NCBI GenBank assembly: GCA_020073645.1
Contig: JAIQET010000004.1
Coordinates: 1-64,000, forward strand
Direction: 5' to 3'
Length of the DNA: 64,000 bases
From: Terriglobia bacterium
GTDB taxonomy: Bacteria > Acidobacteriota > Terriglobia > Terriglobales > Acidobacteriaceae
Shown here in pieces: positions 16,601 to 25,051 of this stretch (within the stretch, counting starts at the first letter, position 1; each line of letters opens with the position of its first letter). A model generated the notes under the pieces. It made no database searches, was not told the origin of the DNA, and worked only from the letters and a program-made list of their open reading frames with translations. Position numbers and translations under genes: made by a program.

Positions 16601-17773
16601 ATGGCAGTGTGGGAACCACCACCAGGACCTCTTGGACGCGGGCAGCGCGGCCCGGCTGGCGCTGCAGCGCGCGTGATGCCGCAGGATACGCCTGCCAACG
16701 TCGCGGCGACATTCCCGGCTATGGGAGCGCGACGGCTGCTGGTGTTTGGCGGGATTGCGCTCATCGCGGGCGGCATGCTCTTCGGTGACATTTTTGCGGT
16801 GTTCGTTCTTCATCAGAACGGTGGACGCACCGGTGAGGCATTGCTTGCGGCCGCTCACGCGGTGGCGGCGCAGAATCCCTCTGGGGTGAAGGCCGCGTTT
16901 GACCAGATCGGCAGTTCGCTGGAAGACCGCGGCACCAAAATAGACACCCACGTGCACATGACTGACGCCGGTTATTTGGCGCTGTTGCTGGCGCTGATAC
17001 AGCCGTACGTGGCGCTCTCGGCGGCGCGCAAGAAGTTTCTAGCCAAGCTGTTCTTGCTGGGCGGGGTGTTTCTGCCGGTAGGGATCTTTCTGATTCATTA
17101 TGTCGGACTGGCCTACAGCCCGTTCCCGGTCATTGGATGGGCGAGCATCCTGGCGGACTCCGCGGGAGCTCTGCTGATCACCGCGCTGATCGGCGAAGCG
17201 TGGGGGTTGTGGAATCACTTTCGCAGCATGCGCGTGGGCGCGGTAGAGGCGGAGCTGCCGGAGGACCGAAGCTGGGAACGGCGCACCCTGCTGGCGGGTG
17301 GGACGCTGCTGGTTCTGTTCGGGTTCCTGCACGGGGCGTGGTATGCGGGCGCCATGCTTTACGAACACGAGGCCCGCGAGACCAGGATTCTGAATGCAAT
17401 GCTGGACGCTGCCACAGCCAATGCGGAAGCCCGCCCGTCGGTGAACGATTACGGCGCCTTGCAGGCCGAGAAGGCGGTCAACATCGCCGCCCATTCCCAC
17501 CTCATCGAATTCGGGCTGCTGGCAATTCTGCTCTCCTTCGTGCAGCCTTACGTGTTTCTGGATGCAGAATGGAAGCGGTGCTGGGTCAATTTGTTGTTAG
17601 CAGGATCGGTCATTCTCCCGGTGTTTGTCCTGCTGGAACTCAGGATTGGCCTGCTGGCGGGAGGTATTGCCGATATTGGCGGCCTGATGGTGATCATTGC
17701 CCTGGTCGGGATGCTGGTAGGCGTGTTGCGCTACAGCGGCAAGCTGGATGCCGAGCCTGGAGCCACCCCATGA
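16601..17773 (+). CDS. Membrane protein with two homologous 4-helix modules carrying His motifs (family not recognised)
   Basis: A 390-aa integral membrane protein I cannot assign to a named family. It contains two copies of a roughly 165-residue module. Each copy has a first helix ending with a His/Glu pair (FAVFVLHQ; AGAMLYEHE), a hydrophilic loop of about 50 residues, a second helix entered by an HxH motif (DTHVHMTDAG; NIAAHSHLIEFG) and continuing to QPYV, a third helix with a central Pro (GVFLPVGIFLI; GSVILPVFVLLE), and a fourth helix. A third copy is encoded by the next gene. Regularly placed intramembrane histidines would suit heme or metal binding, which is only inference. The first 25-40 residues look non-native, so a start at 16675 or 16721 is possible. 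Confidence 0.75.
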   Translation: MAVWEPPPGPLGRGQRGPAGAAARVMPQDTPANVAATFPAMGARRLLVFGGIALIAGGMLFGDIFAVFVLHQNGGRTGEALLAAAHAVAAQNPSGVKAAFDQIGSSLEDRGTKIDTHVHMTDAGYLALLLALIQPYVALSAARKKFLAKLFLLGGVFLPVGIFLIHYVGLAYSPFPVIGWASILADSAGALLITALIGEAWGLWNHFRSMRVGAVEAELPEDRSWERRTLLAGGTLLVLFGFLHGAWYAGAMLYEHEARETRILNAMLDAATANAEARPSVNDYGALQAEKAVNIAAHSHLIEFGLLAILLSFVQPYVFLDAEWKRCWVNLLLAGSVILPVFVLLELRIGLLAGGIADIGGLMVIIALVGMLVGVLRYSGKLDAEPGATP

Positions 17774-18258
17774 GCGCGGCGAGCAAACTTCTCATCTTCG
17801 GTGGAATCGCCCTGGCGGCGTTCGGCATGCTGTATGGCCTGCACTACGCGGTGTTTGTGGAGCACCAGACGCTCGACAGCATGGGGGGCTCGCTGGCCAC
17901 GGCTTTCACCAATGCCGCTGATCGTCATCTGCCGGAGGCCCACGCTGCCGTCGCAGCCTACGGAGAGACCAAGTATGACTATGTCCGCCAGGTAGACGTG
18001 CACTCGCACTGGATCGGCTTGGCCATGCTGATGATCGTTTTGGGCGTGGCAATCGATGGTACGGCGTTCGGCGAGCGCATCCGGTTTTGGATCGCGCTGA
18101 GCTTGCTGATCGGCGCGGTGGTCTTTCCTTTGGGGGTGATCTTGCAGACCGAAAGCCACGGGAGTGCGTTTGCTTCAGGCTTGGCCATTGCAGGTTCTGC
18201 CCTGGTGATTGTGGCACTCGCAGCGCTGGTAGTTGGCTTCGCGCGGCAAAACGCATGA
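17770..18258 (+). CDS. Membrane protein, single 4-helix His module homologous to the preceding gene
   Basis: A 162-aa protein with four hydrophobic segments, starting at an ATG that overlaps the previous stop (ATGA). It repeats the module of the upstream protein: KLLIFGGIALAAFGMLYG, then YAVFVEHQ, a loop, VDVHSHWIGLAML, GAVVFPLGVILQTE, and a final helix. It resembles the first module most closely (RLLVFGGIALIAGGMLFG). The pair therefore amounts to three tandem modules over two genes. Coupling suggests the two proteins form one complex. Function unknown. Confidence 0.75.
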   Translation: MSAASKLLIFGGIALAAFGMLYGLHYAVFVEHQTLDSMGGSLATAFTNAADRHLPEAHAAVAAYGETKYDYVRQVDVHSHWIGLAMLMIVLGVAIDGTAFGERIRFWIALSLLIGAVVFPLGVILQTESHGSAFASGLAIAGSALVIVALAALVVGFARQNA

Positions 18259-18357
18259 AGGCTCACCGCTGGGGCAAGATGCAGTCTTCTTTGTTAAGCT
18301 TATTGGCCCAGCCTGGACGTACATTCACCAGGGCCAAGCAGCAAGGATAACGGAACG

Positions 18358-19251
18358 ATGTATCCCCGAGCATTTCACTATCACCGCGCCAGTTCGCTCA
18401 AGGAAGCGGTCACCATGCTTTCGCAGCTGGGTGATGACGCCAAGTTGCTGGCTGGCGGCCAGAGCCTCATTCCGCTGATGAAGTTGCGCTTCGCCAACCC
18501 GCAACACCTGGTGGACCTGAACTTTGTTCCCGGCACGTCTTACATCAAGGAAGAAGGGGGCGCGCTGCGATTCGGTGCTTTGACCCGGCACGCGGAGATC
18601 GAGAACTCGGCGACAGCGGCGAAGATTCCCATCCTCCACGATTGCGCCGCTGGAATTGCCGACGTGCAGGTGCGCAACCGTGGGACCATCGGCGGGTCGC
18701 TGGCGGAAGCCGATCCTAGCGGCGACTGGGCCGTGGTCCTGATAACGCTGGCGACGGAAGTGCGCTGTCTTGGGAAGAAATCCGAACGCACGGTGCGGTT
18801 CGCCGACTTCATCAAAGATGCCTACACTACGGCGCTCGCCCACGACGAACTGGTCAGCGAAGTGGTGGTAAAGAAGCCGCCCAAGGGCAGCGGTGGAGCA
18901 TACATCGCCTTCAAGCGCTCGGCGCCGGTGTATCCCACGGCGAGCGCTGCGGTGCAGCTCACCCTGGACGGCGATGTCTGCAAAGATGCGGCGATCGCGC
19001 TGGGCTGTGTCGGCCTGACCGCCATCAAAGCCCGGGACGCCGAAGCCGCTCTGCGCGGGCAAAGGATCACGGACAAGACCATCGCGGCCGCCATGGAAGC
19101 AGCCCGGGCCGCTGCCGATCCGCAATCTGACATGCGCGGTTCGGCGGACTACAAGCGCGCCCTGGTCGGTGCGCTGGTGAAACGAGCAATCGAGATTGCT
19201 GTGCGTCGGGCTCGCGGCGAGCAGGTCGAGGTGGGCCACATCTATGCCTAA
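18358..19251 (+). CDS. Molybdenum hydroxylase FAD-binding (medium) subunit, CoxM-like
   Basis: The FAD subunit of a xanthine-oxidase-family molybdenum hydroxylase, 297 aa. FAD-contacting motifs LLAGGQSLIPLMKLR (residues about 30-44) and RNRGTIGGSLAEADPSGD (about 105-122) are intact, with a CO-dehydrogenase-type C-terminal domain. It is the first of a medium-small-G-large set (18358-22744). The 99-base gap upstream has no clear gene. It passes electrons from the iron-sulfur subunit to an external acceptor. Confidence 0.93.
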   Translation: MYPRAFHYHRASSLKEAVTMLSQLGDDAKLLAGGQSLIPLMKLRFANPQHLVDLNFVPGTSYIKEEGGALRFGALTRHAEIENSATAAKIPILHDCAAGIADVQVRNRGTIGGSLAEADPSGDWAVVLITLATEVRCLGKKSERTVRFADFIKDAYTTALAHDELVSEVVVKKPPKGSGGAYIAFKRSAPVYPTASAAVQLTLDGDVCKDAAIALGCVGLTAIKARDAEAALRGQRITDKTIAAAMEAARAAADPQSDMRGSADYKRALVGALVKRAIEIAVRRARGEQVEVGHIYA

Positions 19252-19783
19252 GAAAGTTGTGAAGCGAAAGCGAGCTCCAAAGCCCAAGCCGGCACCGGAA
19301 GCCGCGATCACAGCAGTTCCGATAAGCGTGAAAGTGAACGGCAAGACGCACTCGCTGACGGTGGAACCGCGCACGCTGCTGGTGGAGTTGATCAGGGAAA
19401 AACTTGATCTGACCGGCACGCACGTGGGCTGCGATACCACCTACTGCGGCGCCTGCACCGTGCTGATGAACGGCGCGGCGGTCAAGTCCTGCACCATGTT
19501 CGCGGTGCAGGCGGATGGCGCAGAGCTTCTCACCGTCGAGGGCCTGGAAAAAGATGGCCAGCTCCATCCCATCCAGAAGGCGTTCGGCGATTCCTACGGG
19601 TTGCAGTGCGGCTATTGCACGCCGGGGTTAATGCTGTCCGCTTTCCAGTTGCTTTCACACAACCGCCAGCCGAGCGAAAAGGACATACGCAAGGCCATTG
19701 CTGGAAACACCTGCCGGTGTACCGGCTATCAAAACATTTTCAAGGCGATTCAGTTGGCCGCACAGAACGTGAAAGGGGTCTGA
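19244..19783 (+). CDS. Molybdenum hydroxylase [2Fe-2S] (small) subunit, CoxS-like
   Basis: The two-cluster ferredoxin subunit. From the ATG at 19244 (overlapping the previous gene by eight bases) it has a lysine/proline-rich leader of about 30 residues (MPKKVVKRKRAPKPKPAP), then a plant-type [2Fe-2S] domain with GCDTTYCGACTVLMNG and a later KSC, and a helical second [2Fe-2S] domain with QCGYCTPG and CRCTGYQNI. All eight ligands appear present. The basic leader is unusual compared with CoxS proteins. The track start at 19196 is a longer, less likely option. Confidence 0.93.
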   Translation: MPKKVVKRKRAPKPKPAPEAAITAVPISVKVNGKTHSLTVEPRTLLVELIREKLDLTGTHVGCDTTYCGACTVLMNGAAVKSCTMFAVQADGAELLTVEGLEKDGQLHPIQKAFGDSYGLQCGYCTPGLMLSAFQLLSHNRQPSEKDIRKAIAGNTCRCTGYQNIFKAIQLAAQNVKGV

Positions 19784-19786
19784 AGT

Positions 19787-20272
19787 ATGGCGATCAAGTT
19801 TGACGGCCAGTTCGAGGTCCAGCGCACGCCGGAAGAGGTGTTTGCGTTCCTCACCGATCCGAATAAGTTTGCTCCGCTCCTGCCGGAATTCCAGGGTATG
19901 TCAGCGCAGGACGCCACGCACTTCACCGTGAAAGTGAAGGTGGGGGTTTCTTACATCAAGGGAGTTGCGGAAGTAAAGATGGAACTCGCGCAAGCCGAGA
20001 ATCCCAGGCGCGCGCAGTACAAGGGGCAGGGAAGCGTAGCCGGCGGCGGCGTTTCGCTGACCGCTGGATTCGATCTGGTGCCGGCAAACGGCGGCACCAA
20101 GGTGGCGTGGCAAGGCGAGGCCCAGGTCTTTGGCCGCCTGACTTCCGTTGCGGGTGGCTTGCTTCAGCCGCTCGGCAAGAAGAATGTACAGAAGTTGATT
20201 GACGCGTTGCAGGCGGCACTGAAGGGTCAGGCAGGTATCATGCCGAGCGCAGCCAAGACCGCAGAAGGTTGA
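19787..20272 (+). CDS. CoxG-family SRPBCC protein (CO dehydrogenase subunit G-like)
   Basis: A 161-aa START/SRPBCC-fold protein of the CoxG family. FDGQFEVQRTPEEVFAFLTDP and GVSYIKGVAEVKMELA are typical. In carbon monoxide oxidisers CoxG helps tether the Mo enzyme to the membrane; here it sits between the small and large subunit genes, three bases after the small-subunit stop. Its presence in a non-CO enzyme cluster suggests a similar anchoring or maturation role. No membrane segment is seen. Confidence 0.88.
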   Translation: MAIKFDGQFEVQRTPEEVFAFLTDPNKFAPLLPEFQGMSAQDATHFTVKVKVGVSYIKGVAEVKMELAQAENPRRAQYKGQGSVAGGGVSLTAGFDLVPANGGTKVAWQGEAQVFGRLTSVAGGLLQPLGKKNVQKLIDALQAALKGQAGIMPSAAKTAEG

Positions 20273-20284
20273 GGAGCAAGATTC

Positions 20285-22744
20285 GTGAGTTCCGAGAATA
20301 ACAAGAAGAATTGGGTGGGCAAACCTCTGCCGCGCAAGGAGGAGGACCGCCTGCTGCGCGGGCGGGGCAAATTTGCTGACGACATCAAAATGCGCGAGAT
20401 GCTGTATCTGCGTTTTGTGCGTTCTCCGTACGCCCACGCCAGGATCGTCAGCATTGCCACCTCGGACGCGGAAGCCGTTGCTGGCGTGGTGTGCACTCTG
20501 ACCGGAGCGGAGATTCTTCCGCAGGTGCAGCCCTTCATCGAAATCGCTCCTGAACCCGGCGGAAAAATCAAAGATTATCCGCTGGCGATCTCCAAAGTCC
20601 GCTATCAAGGCGAGCCAGTCGTCGCGGTGATCGCGGAGTCACCCGGCATCGCCGATGATGCCGCCGAACTTGTTCAGGTCGAGTATGAAGCGCTCGACGC
20701 GGTGGTGGATGCAGAAGAAGCCTTGAAGGACGCGAACATCCTCCATGAGGAAGCTGGCACCAACCGGGTTTGGAATGGTGTGTTCGAATACGGCGACGTG
20801 GAGAAGGCGTTTAGCGAAGCCGCTTCCGTCGTCCACATCGACCGCCTGCATTTCCATCGCTTCTCCAGCACGCCGCTGGAGGCCAACGTCGTCATTGCGC
20901 AGTGGAATCCCAAGGATGAGCGCATCTATTACTGGTGCAACAATTCCTTCCCCTCGTTTGCCATTCAGTTCTTGTCCGCGCACCTGAACGTGCACATCGA
21001 TCGCATCCGGGTGGAGACGTCCGATATTGGCGGCAGCTTCGGTATCAAGATCACCAGCTACCCGCAGATGGCGGTGTGCGCGCTGGCCTCAAAGAAGGCT
21101 GGGGGACGTCCCATCAAGTGGGTAGAGACACGCTCCGAGCACAACACCTCCAGCGCCCACGGCAATGAGCGGACCTTCCGCGACACGCGGGTCGCGCTCG
21201 ATAAGGATGGCGTCATCACAGCCATCGCGTCACGACATATTGACGACTGCGGTGCTTACCCGCGCTACGAGCCGCTGGGATGTGTCATCTGGTCGCAGGT
21301 GGTCCCCGGGGTGTATCGCTTCAAGAATACGCGGATCGACTTTACCCAAACGGTAACCAACAAGTGCCCGGTGGGCCCAAACCGCGGCTATTCGCGCATG
21401 CAACATCTGTGGTTCCTGGAGCGGGTGGTGGATATCTGCGCGCACGAACTGGGAATTCCGGCCGACGAGATGCGTCTGCGCAACTACATTCGCCCGGAGG
21501 AGTTTCCCTACACCACGCCGAACGGCTGTGTCTATGATTCCGGCAACTATCCGAAGATGCTGCAGGTCGCGAAGGGTCTGATCGGCTGGGACGAATGGAA
21601 GAAGAAGCGGGCTGCGGCCCGCAAGCAGGGCCGGCTGATCGGCATGGGCATTGGCACCACGCTCGACTCCGGCACCAACAACTTTGGCCAGTCGCAGATT
21701 GTGAACCCGGGCGCACCGTTTTCCGGGAACTCCCAAGGGGCGAACTGCAAGCTGGATATCTACGGAGAAGTCGTAGTCGCAGTCGGTTCCTGCCCCCAGG
21801 GACAGGGACACGAAACCACCGCGGCGCAAGTCGTCGCCGATGTGCTGAACATTCACCCTGATCTGATTACGGTGCGAACTGGCTTCGACACCGAGCGCAA
21901 CGTGCACACCGGCTTCTCGGGAACCTACGCCAGCCAGTTTGCGGTGTCGGGACTGTCCGCCGTGCACGGTGCCGCGCAAAAGCTGAAGGCTGAGATGAAG
22001 CGCCTGGCCGCGTTCGTGCTGGAAACCAAGGAAGATGACATCGAATTTGGCACGGGGGCACAAGGCCCCGAGCTTCGCGCCAAGAGCACGGGCAAGTCCA
22101 TCAACTACTGGGGACTGGCCAACATTGTCAACGTGAACAGCGCGGTGCTTCCGGTGGAGATGCATGATGTCACGCTGAACTGCCGCTACATCTGGCGCGC
22201 CCCGTTCAAAGTGCCCGACAAGGTAAAGAAGTACGGCAACCTTACGCTGACCTACGCTTCCCAGCTTCACATCGCGGTGATAGAGATCGATCGCGATACG
22301 TTCATCCCACGCATTCTCGACTACGTGGCGGTGGACGATTGCGGCACAGTAATCAATCCGGCGATCGTGGAAGGCCAGGTCTATGGCGCGACCGCACACG
22401 GTATCGGCGCGGCCCTGATGGAGAGCTGCGTGTACGACGCGGTGGGCAACATGCTGACCAGCACCTTCAGCGACTACACGCCGATCACGGCCGTGAACAT
22501 GCCCAAGGTGAAATACGGCCACATTGAGACGCCGTCGCCGCACAGCTACAGCGGCGCCAAAGGCATGGGCGAAGGAGGCGCCGCGCCCATCCACACGATT
22601 TCGGCGGCGTTGCAGGACGCATTGTTTGCGGAAGGCATCATTGTGGACGATTCGTTCAACAATGCCGACAGCCTGTTCCGCGCGATGGTGGGGAAAGAGA
22701 TTGGGCAGGCCGCCAAACTGGTAACCGTCGAGCGGCGGCCGTAG
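20285..22744 (+). CDS. Molybdenum hydroxylase large (molybdopterin) subunit, xanthine dehydrogenase/CoxL family
   Basis: The catalytic subunit, 819 aa, binding the molybdopterin cofactor; start is a GTG with GAGGAG upstream. The N-terminal a/b hammerhead opens with WVGKPLPRKEEDRLLRGRG. GSFGIKITSYPQMAV and the active-site glutamate motif KGMGEGGAAPIHT near residue 765 are intact. The active-site loop is GPNRGYSRMQ, not the AYxCSFR of form I CO dehydrogenase nor AYRGAGR of form II, so the substrate is probably an N-heterocycle, aldehyde or other molecule rather than CO. The stop codon (TAG) lies within a dispersed repeat. Confidence 0.92.
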   Translation: MSSENNKKNWVGKPLPRKEEDRLLRGRGKFADDIKMREMLYLRFVRSPYAHARIVSIATSDAEAVAGVVCTLTGAEILPQVQPFIEIAPEPGGKIKDYPLAISKVRYQGEPVVAVIAESPGIADDAAELVQVEYEALDAVVDAEEALKDANILHEEAGTNRVWNGVFEYGDVEKAFSEAASVVHIDRLHFHRFSSTPLEANVVIAQWNPKDERIYYWCNNSFPSFAIQFLSAHLNVHIDRIRVETSDIGGSFGIKITSYPQMAVCALASKKAGGRPIKWVETRSEHNTSSAHGNERTFRDTRVALDKDGVITAIASRHIDDCGAYPRYEPLGCVIWSQVVPGVYRFKNTRIDFTQTVTNKCPVGPNRGYSRMQHLWFLERVVDICAHELGIPADEMRLRNYIRPEEFPYTTPNGCVYDSGNYPKMLQVAKGLIGWDEWKKKRAAARKQGRLIGMGIGTTLDSGTNNFGQSQIVNPGAPFSGNSQGANCKLDIYGEVVVAVGSCPQGQGHETTAAQVVADVLNIHPDLITVRTGFDTERNVHTGFSGTYASQFAVSGLSAVHGAAQKLKAEMKRLAAFVLETKEDDIEFGTGAQGPELRAKSTGKSINYWGLANIVNVNSAVLPVEMHDVTLNCRYIWRAPFKVPDKVKKYGNLTLTYASQLHIAVIEIDRDTFIPRILDYVAVDDCGTVINPAIVEGQVYGATAHGIGAALMESCVYDAVGNMLTSTFSDYTPITAVNMPKVKYGHIETPSPHSYSGAKGMGEGGAAPIHTISAALQDALFAEGIIVDDSFNNADSLFRAMVGKEIGQAAKLVTVERRP

Positions 22745-22762
22745 CGCCGGCGTCCCGCCGGC
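22739..22762 (+). repeat. GTAGCGCCGGCG palindromic repeat, copy 4
   Basis: GCCGTAGCGCCGGCGTCCCG then CCGGC. The TAG inside it (22742-22744) is the stop codon of the Mo-hydroxylase large subunit. Only the first hairpin of the two-hairpin form is present. A second short GCTGGCGCTAC follows at about 22811 just before the next gene. Confidence 0.75.
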
Positions 22763-22823
22763 AACCACGGCCCCACGGAGTAGCCAGGAATGTGCGGCTG
22801 TCGAAAGGACGCTGGCGCTACAA

Positions 22824-23792
22824 ATGAAGCGGGTTTGCATTGTCGGGTGCGGGGCAATCGGGAGCCTTTACGCGGCGCATCTGGCGCGCGCTACCGAAGT
22901 GTGGGCTTTCGTTCGCCGGGAAGACCATGCCCGGGCTCTCAATCGCGAAGGGCTGAGAGTCTCGGGTAAACACGAATTTCAAGTGTCTTTGAAAGCGACA
23001 ACCCGGCCCGGCGAGATTCCAGAGTGCCGCCTTGGGATCGTCGCGACCAAGGCGACGCAAGTGGAAGAGTCGATGACGGCGGTTGGCAGCCGATTCGATC
23101 AGGGCGCAGTCATTTCCGCGCAGAATGGGCTGGGGAGCGAAGAGATCATCGCCGCCCACACCCGTGGTCAGGTGATTCGGGGCACGACTTTCATGAGCGG
23201 CACACGGCATAGCGACACGCACGTCCAGTTGGAGCTGGACACCCCCACTTGGATCGGCCCCTTTGAGCCGCGCCACACGCCGTATGCGCTGGTGAAACAG
23301 GCCGCCGACCTGATTGTTGCCGGCGGGCTGAAGGCAGAAGCGTTGCAGGACGCGCGTCCGGCGCAGTGGTCCAAGCTGATTTTTAATGCGTCGGTGAATG
23401 GCGTTTCCGCTTTGACCGGTTTGCCACATTCGCCGCATTTCGCGGACGAGTCGCAATTTCCCGATCTCGGACACCTGCTGCACGCGCTGATCGACGAGGG
23501 AAAGAACGTGGCGAAAGCGGCAGGCGTGGAACTTCCCGAAGACCCGTGGGAGATGAACAAGATTGGGGCCATGACAAATCATCCGACGTCGATGTTGTAC
23601 GACGTCCGCAACCAGCTCCCGACGGAAGTGGATTTCCTGAGCGGCGCGATTGCGCGCGAAGCGGAACGCGCCGGTGTGCCTGCGCCACTGCATACCACCG
23701 TTTACCGGCTGATCAAAGGGAAGGAAGCGTCGTGGACCTTCAAGGATGAGAACCGGCCGGTGGCGGCGTCTGGGAAAGCGAGCGGACATTGA
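22824..23792 (+). CDS. Ketopantoate reductase (PanE/ApbA) family dehydrogenase, copy 1
   Basis: An NAD(P)-dependent 2-hydroxy/keto-acid dehydrogenase of the ketopantoate reductase family, 322 aa. The Rossmann motif CIVGCGAIGSLYAAHLA is at the N-terminus, VATKATQVEE supplies the nucleotide-contact region, and KLIFNASVNGVSALTG carries the catalytic Lys and substrate Asn positions. A close paralogue lies at 27529, and the shared IGPFEPxHT and DARxAQWxKLIFNAS stretches show recent duplication. Location in a catabolic block argues for a pathway-specific keto-acid reductase rather than pantothenate synthesis. Confidence 0.88.
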   Translation: MKRVCIVGCGAIGSLYAAHLARATEVWAFVRREDHARALNREGLRVSGKHEFQVSLKATTRPGEIPECRLGIVATKATQVEESMTAVGSRFDQGAVISAQNGLGSEEIIAAHTRGQVIRGTTFMSGTRHSDTHVQLELDTPTWIGPFEPRHTPYALVKQAADLIVAGGLKAEALQDARPAQWSKLIFNASVNGVSALTGLPHSPHFADESQFPDLGHLLHALIDEGKNVAKAAGVELPEDPWEMNKIGAMTNHPTSMLYDVRNQLPTEVDFLSGAIAREAERAGVPAPLHTTVYRLIKGKEASWTFKDENRPVAASGKASGH

Positions 23793-23844
23793 GCGCAGAA
23801 CGAGACGCGGCAAGCTGCATCTCTACCGAAGATTGAATGGGACT

Positions 23845-25032
23845 ATGACTTGGCCGATTGATACCACCAAACTCGACCGCGTGCGGACCCTGATGAAAGA
23901 TCAGGACGTCGCTACGCTGGTGGTGCGCGCGCCCGACAACATCCTGTATCTCACCAACTACTGGTGCATGAAGGGATACGACGCGGTGGTGTTTCCCCGC
24001 GAGGGCGATCCCACGCTGATCGCCATCGAGCCCCAACTGGCGGACGCGCAGCGTAATTCGTGGACCAGTGACATCCGCTTGTTCAAGAGCTACCACGAGA
24101 GCGACCCCAGGCCTCCGCAGTACCGGGCGCTCGACCAGGCGCTCGACGTGCTGAAGCAGCGTGGCCTGACCGACAAGGTTGCCATCGAGCTCAACATGGG
24201 CACGCAGTCCGCCGATCGCATGGTGGGCGAGCCGACCACACCTACGCAGTCGTACTTCGATGCGTTCCGCAAGGTTTCCGGCCACGTGGTGGACGCCACC
24301 CCGCTCCTAAACGAAGCTCGTGCCATCAAGACCTCGCAGGAGGTCGAGCGCATGCGCCTGGCCAACGAGCTGGCGGCGCTGGCCATGGACTACACCCGCG
24401 AGCACATGCGCCCCGGCATGAAGGAAAGCGAAGTCGGCGGCATGTATGAGGGGTTTGTGCATGGCCTGGGTGTGGGCTACAAGGGCAAGGTTGAGATGGC
24501 ACGCGCATTCACGCTGGTCTGGTCAGGGAAGGGGATCGCCACTTTCACCGCGACCGGCGATCGCCCGATTCAGAAGAACGAGCCAACCCTGTTTGAGATC
24601 TGGGTGTGCGTTGACGGTTACTGGACCGACCTGACGAAAAACGTCTGTCCCGGCGAGCTCACGCCGGAGTATCACAAGCTCCTCGACCTCCTGCTGAAGG
24701 TGTTCAACGAAGCCGTCGCCTTCGCGCGCGATGGCGCCAGCTTTCCGGAGCTCGACCGCCTGATTCGCGCGCGCATTGCTGAGGGTGGATACGCGGGGCA
24801 GCCGTCGCACCCGATCTGCCACGGAGTGGGCGCGCGCGCGCATGAGCCGCCCTATGCGCACCAGGCCGGTGGCGGGACGATCAAGAAAGGCATGGTGCTG
24901 GCGATCGAACCCGGCATCTACTGGCCGGGCGGCGGCGGCTTGCGCCTGGAAGACGATTTTTTCATCACCCAAAACGGCAACGAGAAGCTATGTACTTACC
25001 CGGACGACTTTCGTCTGGCATTCCGTCACTGA
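23845..25032 (+). CDS. M24 (creatinase/aminopeptidase fold) family hydrolase, copy a
   Basis: A pita-bread-fold protein of the Xaa-Pro peptidase/creatinase family, 395 aa from the ATG at 23845 (MTWPIDTTKLDRVR). An N-terminal creatinase-type domain (about 1-150) is followed by the M24 domain. Ligand positions: EIWVCVDGYWTDLTKN has Glu where the first Asp is expected and retains the second Asp; HGVGARAHEPPY supplies the His; AIEPGIY and LRLEDDFF supply the two Glu. Most metal ligands are kept, so it could be a true metallohydrolase of amide or C-N bonds. Followed after 19 bases by an M20 gene. Confidence 0.87.
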   Translation: MTWPIDTTKLDRVRTLMKDQDVATLVVRAPDNILYLTNYWCMKGYDAVVFPREGDPTLIAIEPQLADAQRNSWTSDIRLFKSYHESDPRPPQYRALDQALDVLKQRGLTDKVAIELNMGTQSADRMVGEPTTPTQSYFDAFRKVSGHVVDATPLLNEARAIKTSQEVERMRLANELAALAMDYTREHMRPGMKESEVGGMYEGFVHGLGVGYKGKVEMARAFTLVWSGKGIATFTATGDRPIQKNEPTLFEIWVCVDGYWTDLTKNVCPGELTPEYHKLLDLLLKVFNEAVAFARDGASFPELDRLIRARIAEGGYAGQPSHPICHGVGARAHEPPYAHQAGGGTIKKGMVLAIEPGIYWPGGGGLRLEDDFFITQNGNEKLCTYPDDFRLAFRH

Positions 25033-25051
25033 GAACCGAGAACTGACAACT

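Noticed and set aside
18358-22744. Aerobic CO dehydrogenase (coxMSL)
   Set aside because: Active-site loop does not match form I or form II; only the general Mo-hydroxylase family is supported.
21230-22840. 536-aa minus-strand ORF opposite the Mo-hydroxylase large subunit
   Set aside because: Shadow of a strongly conserved gene, no domain recognised.
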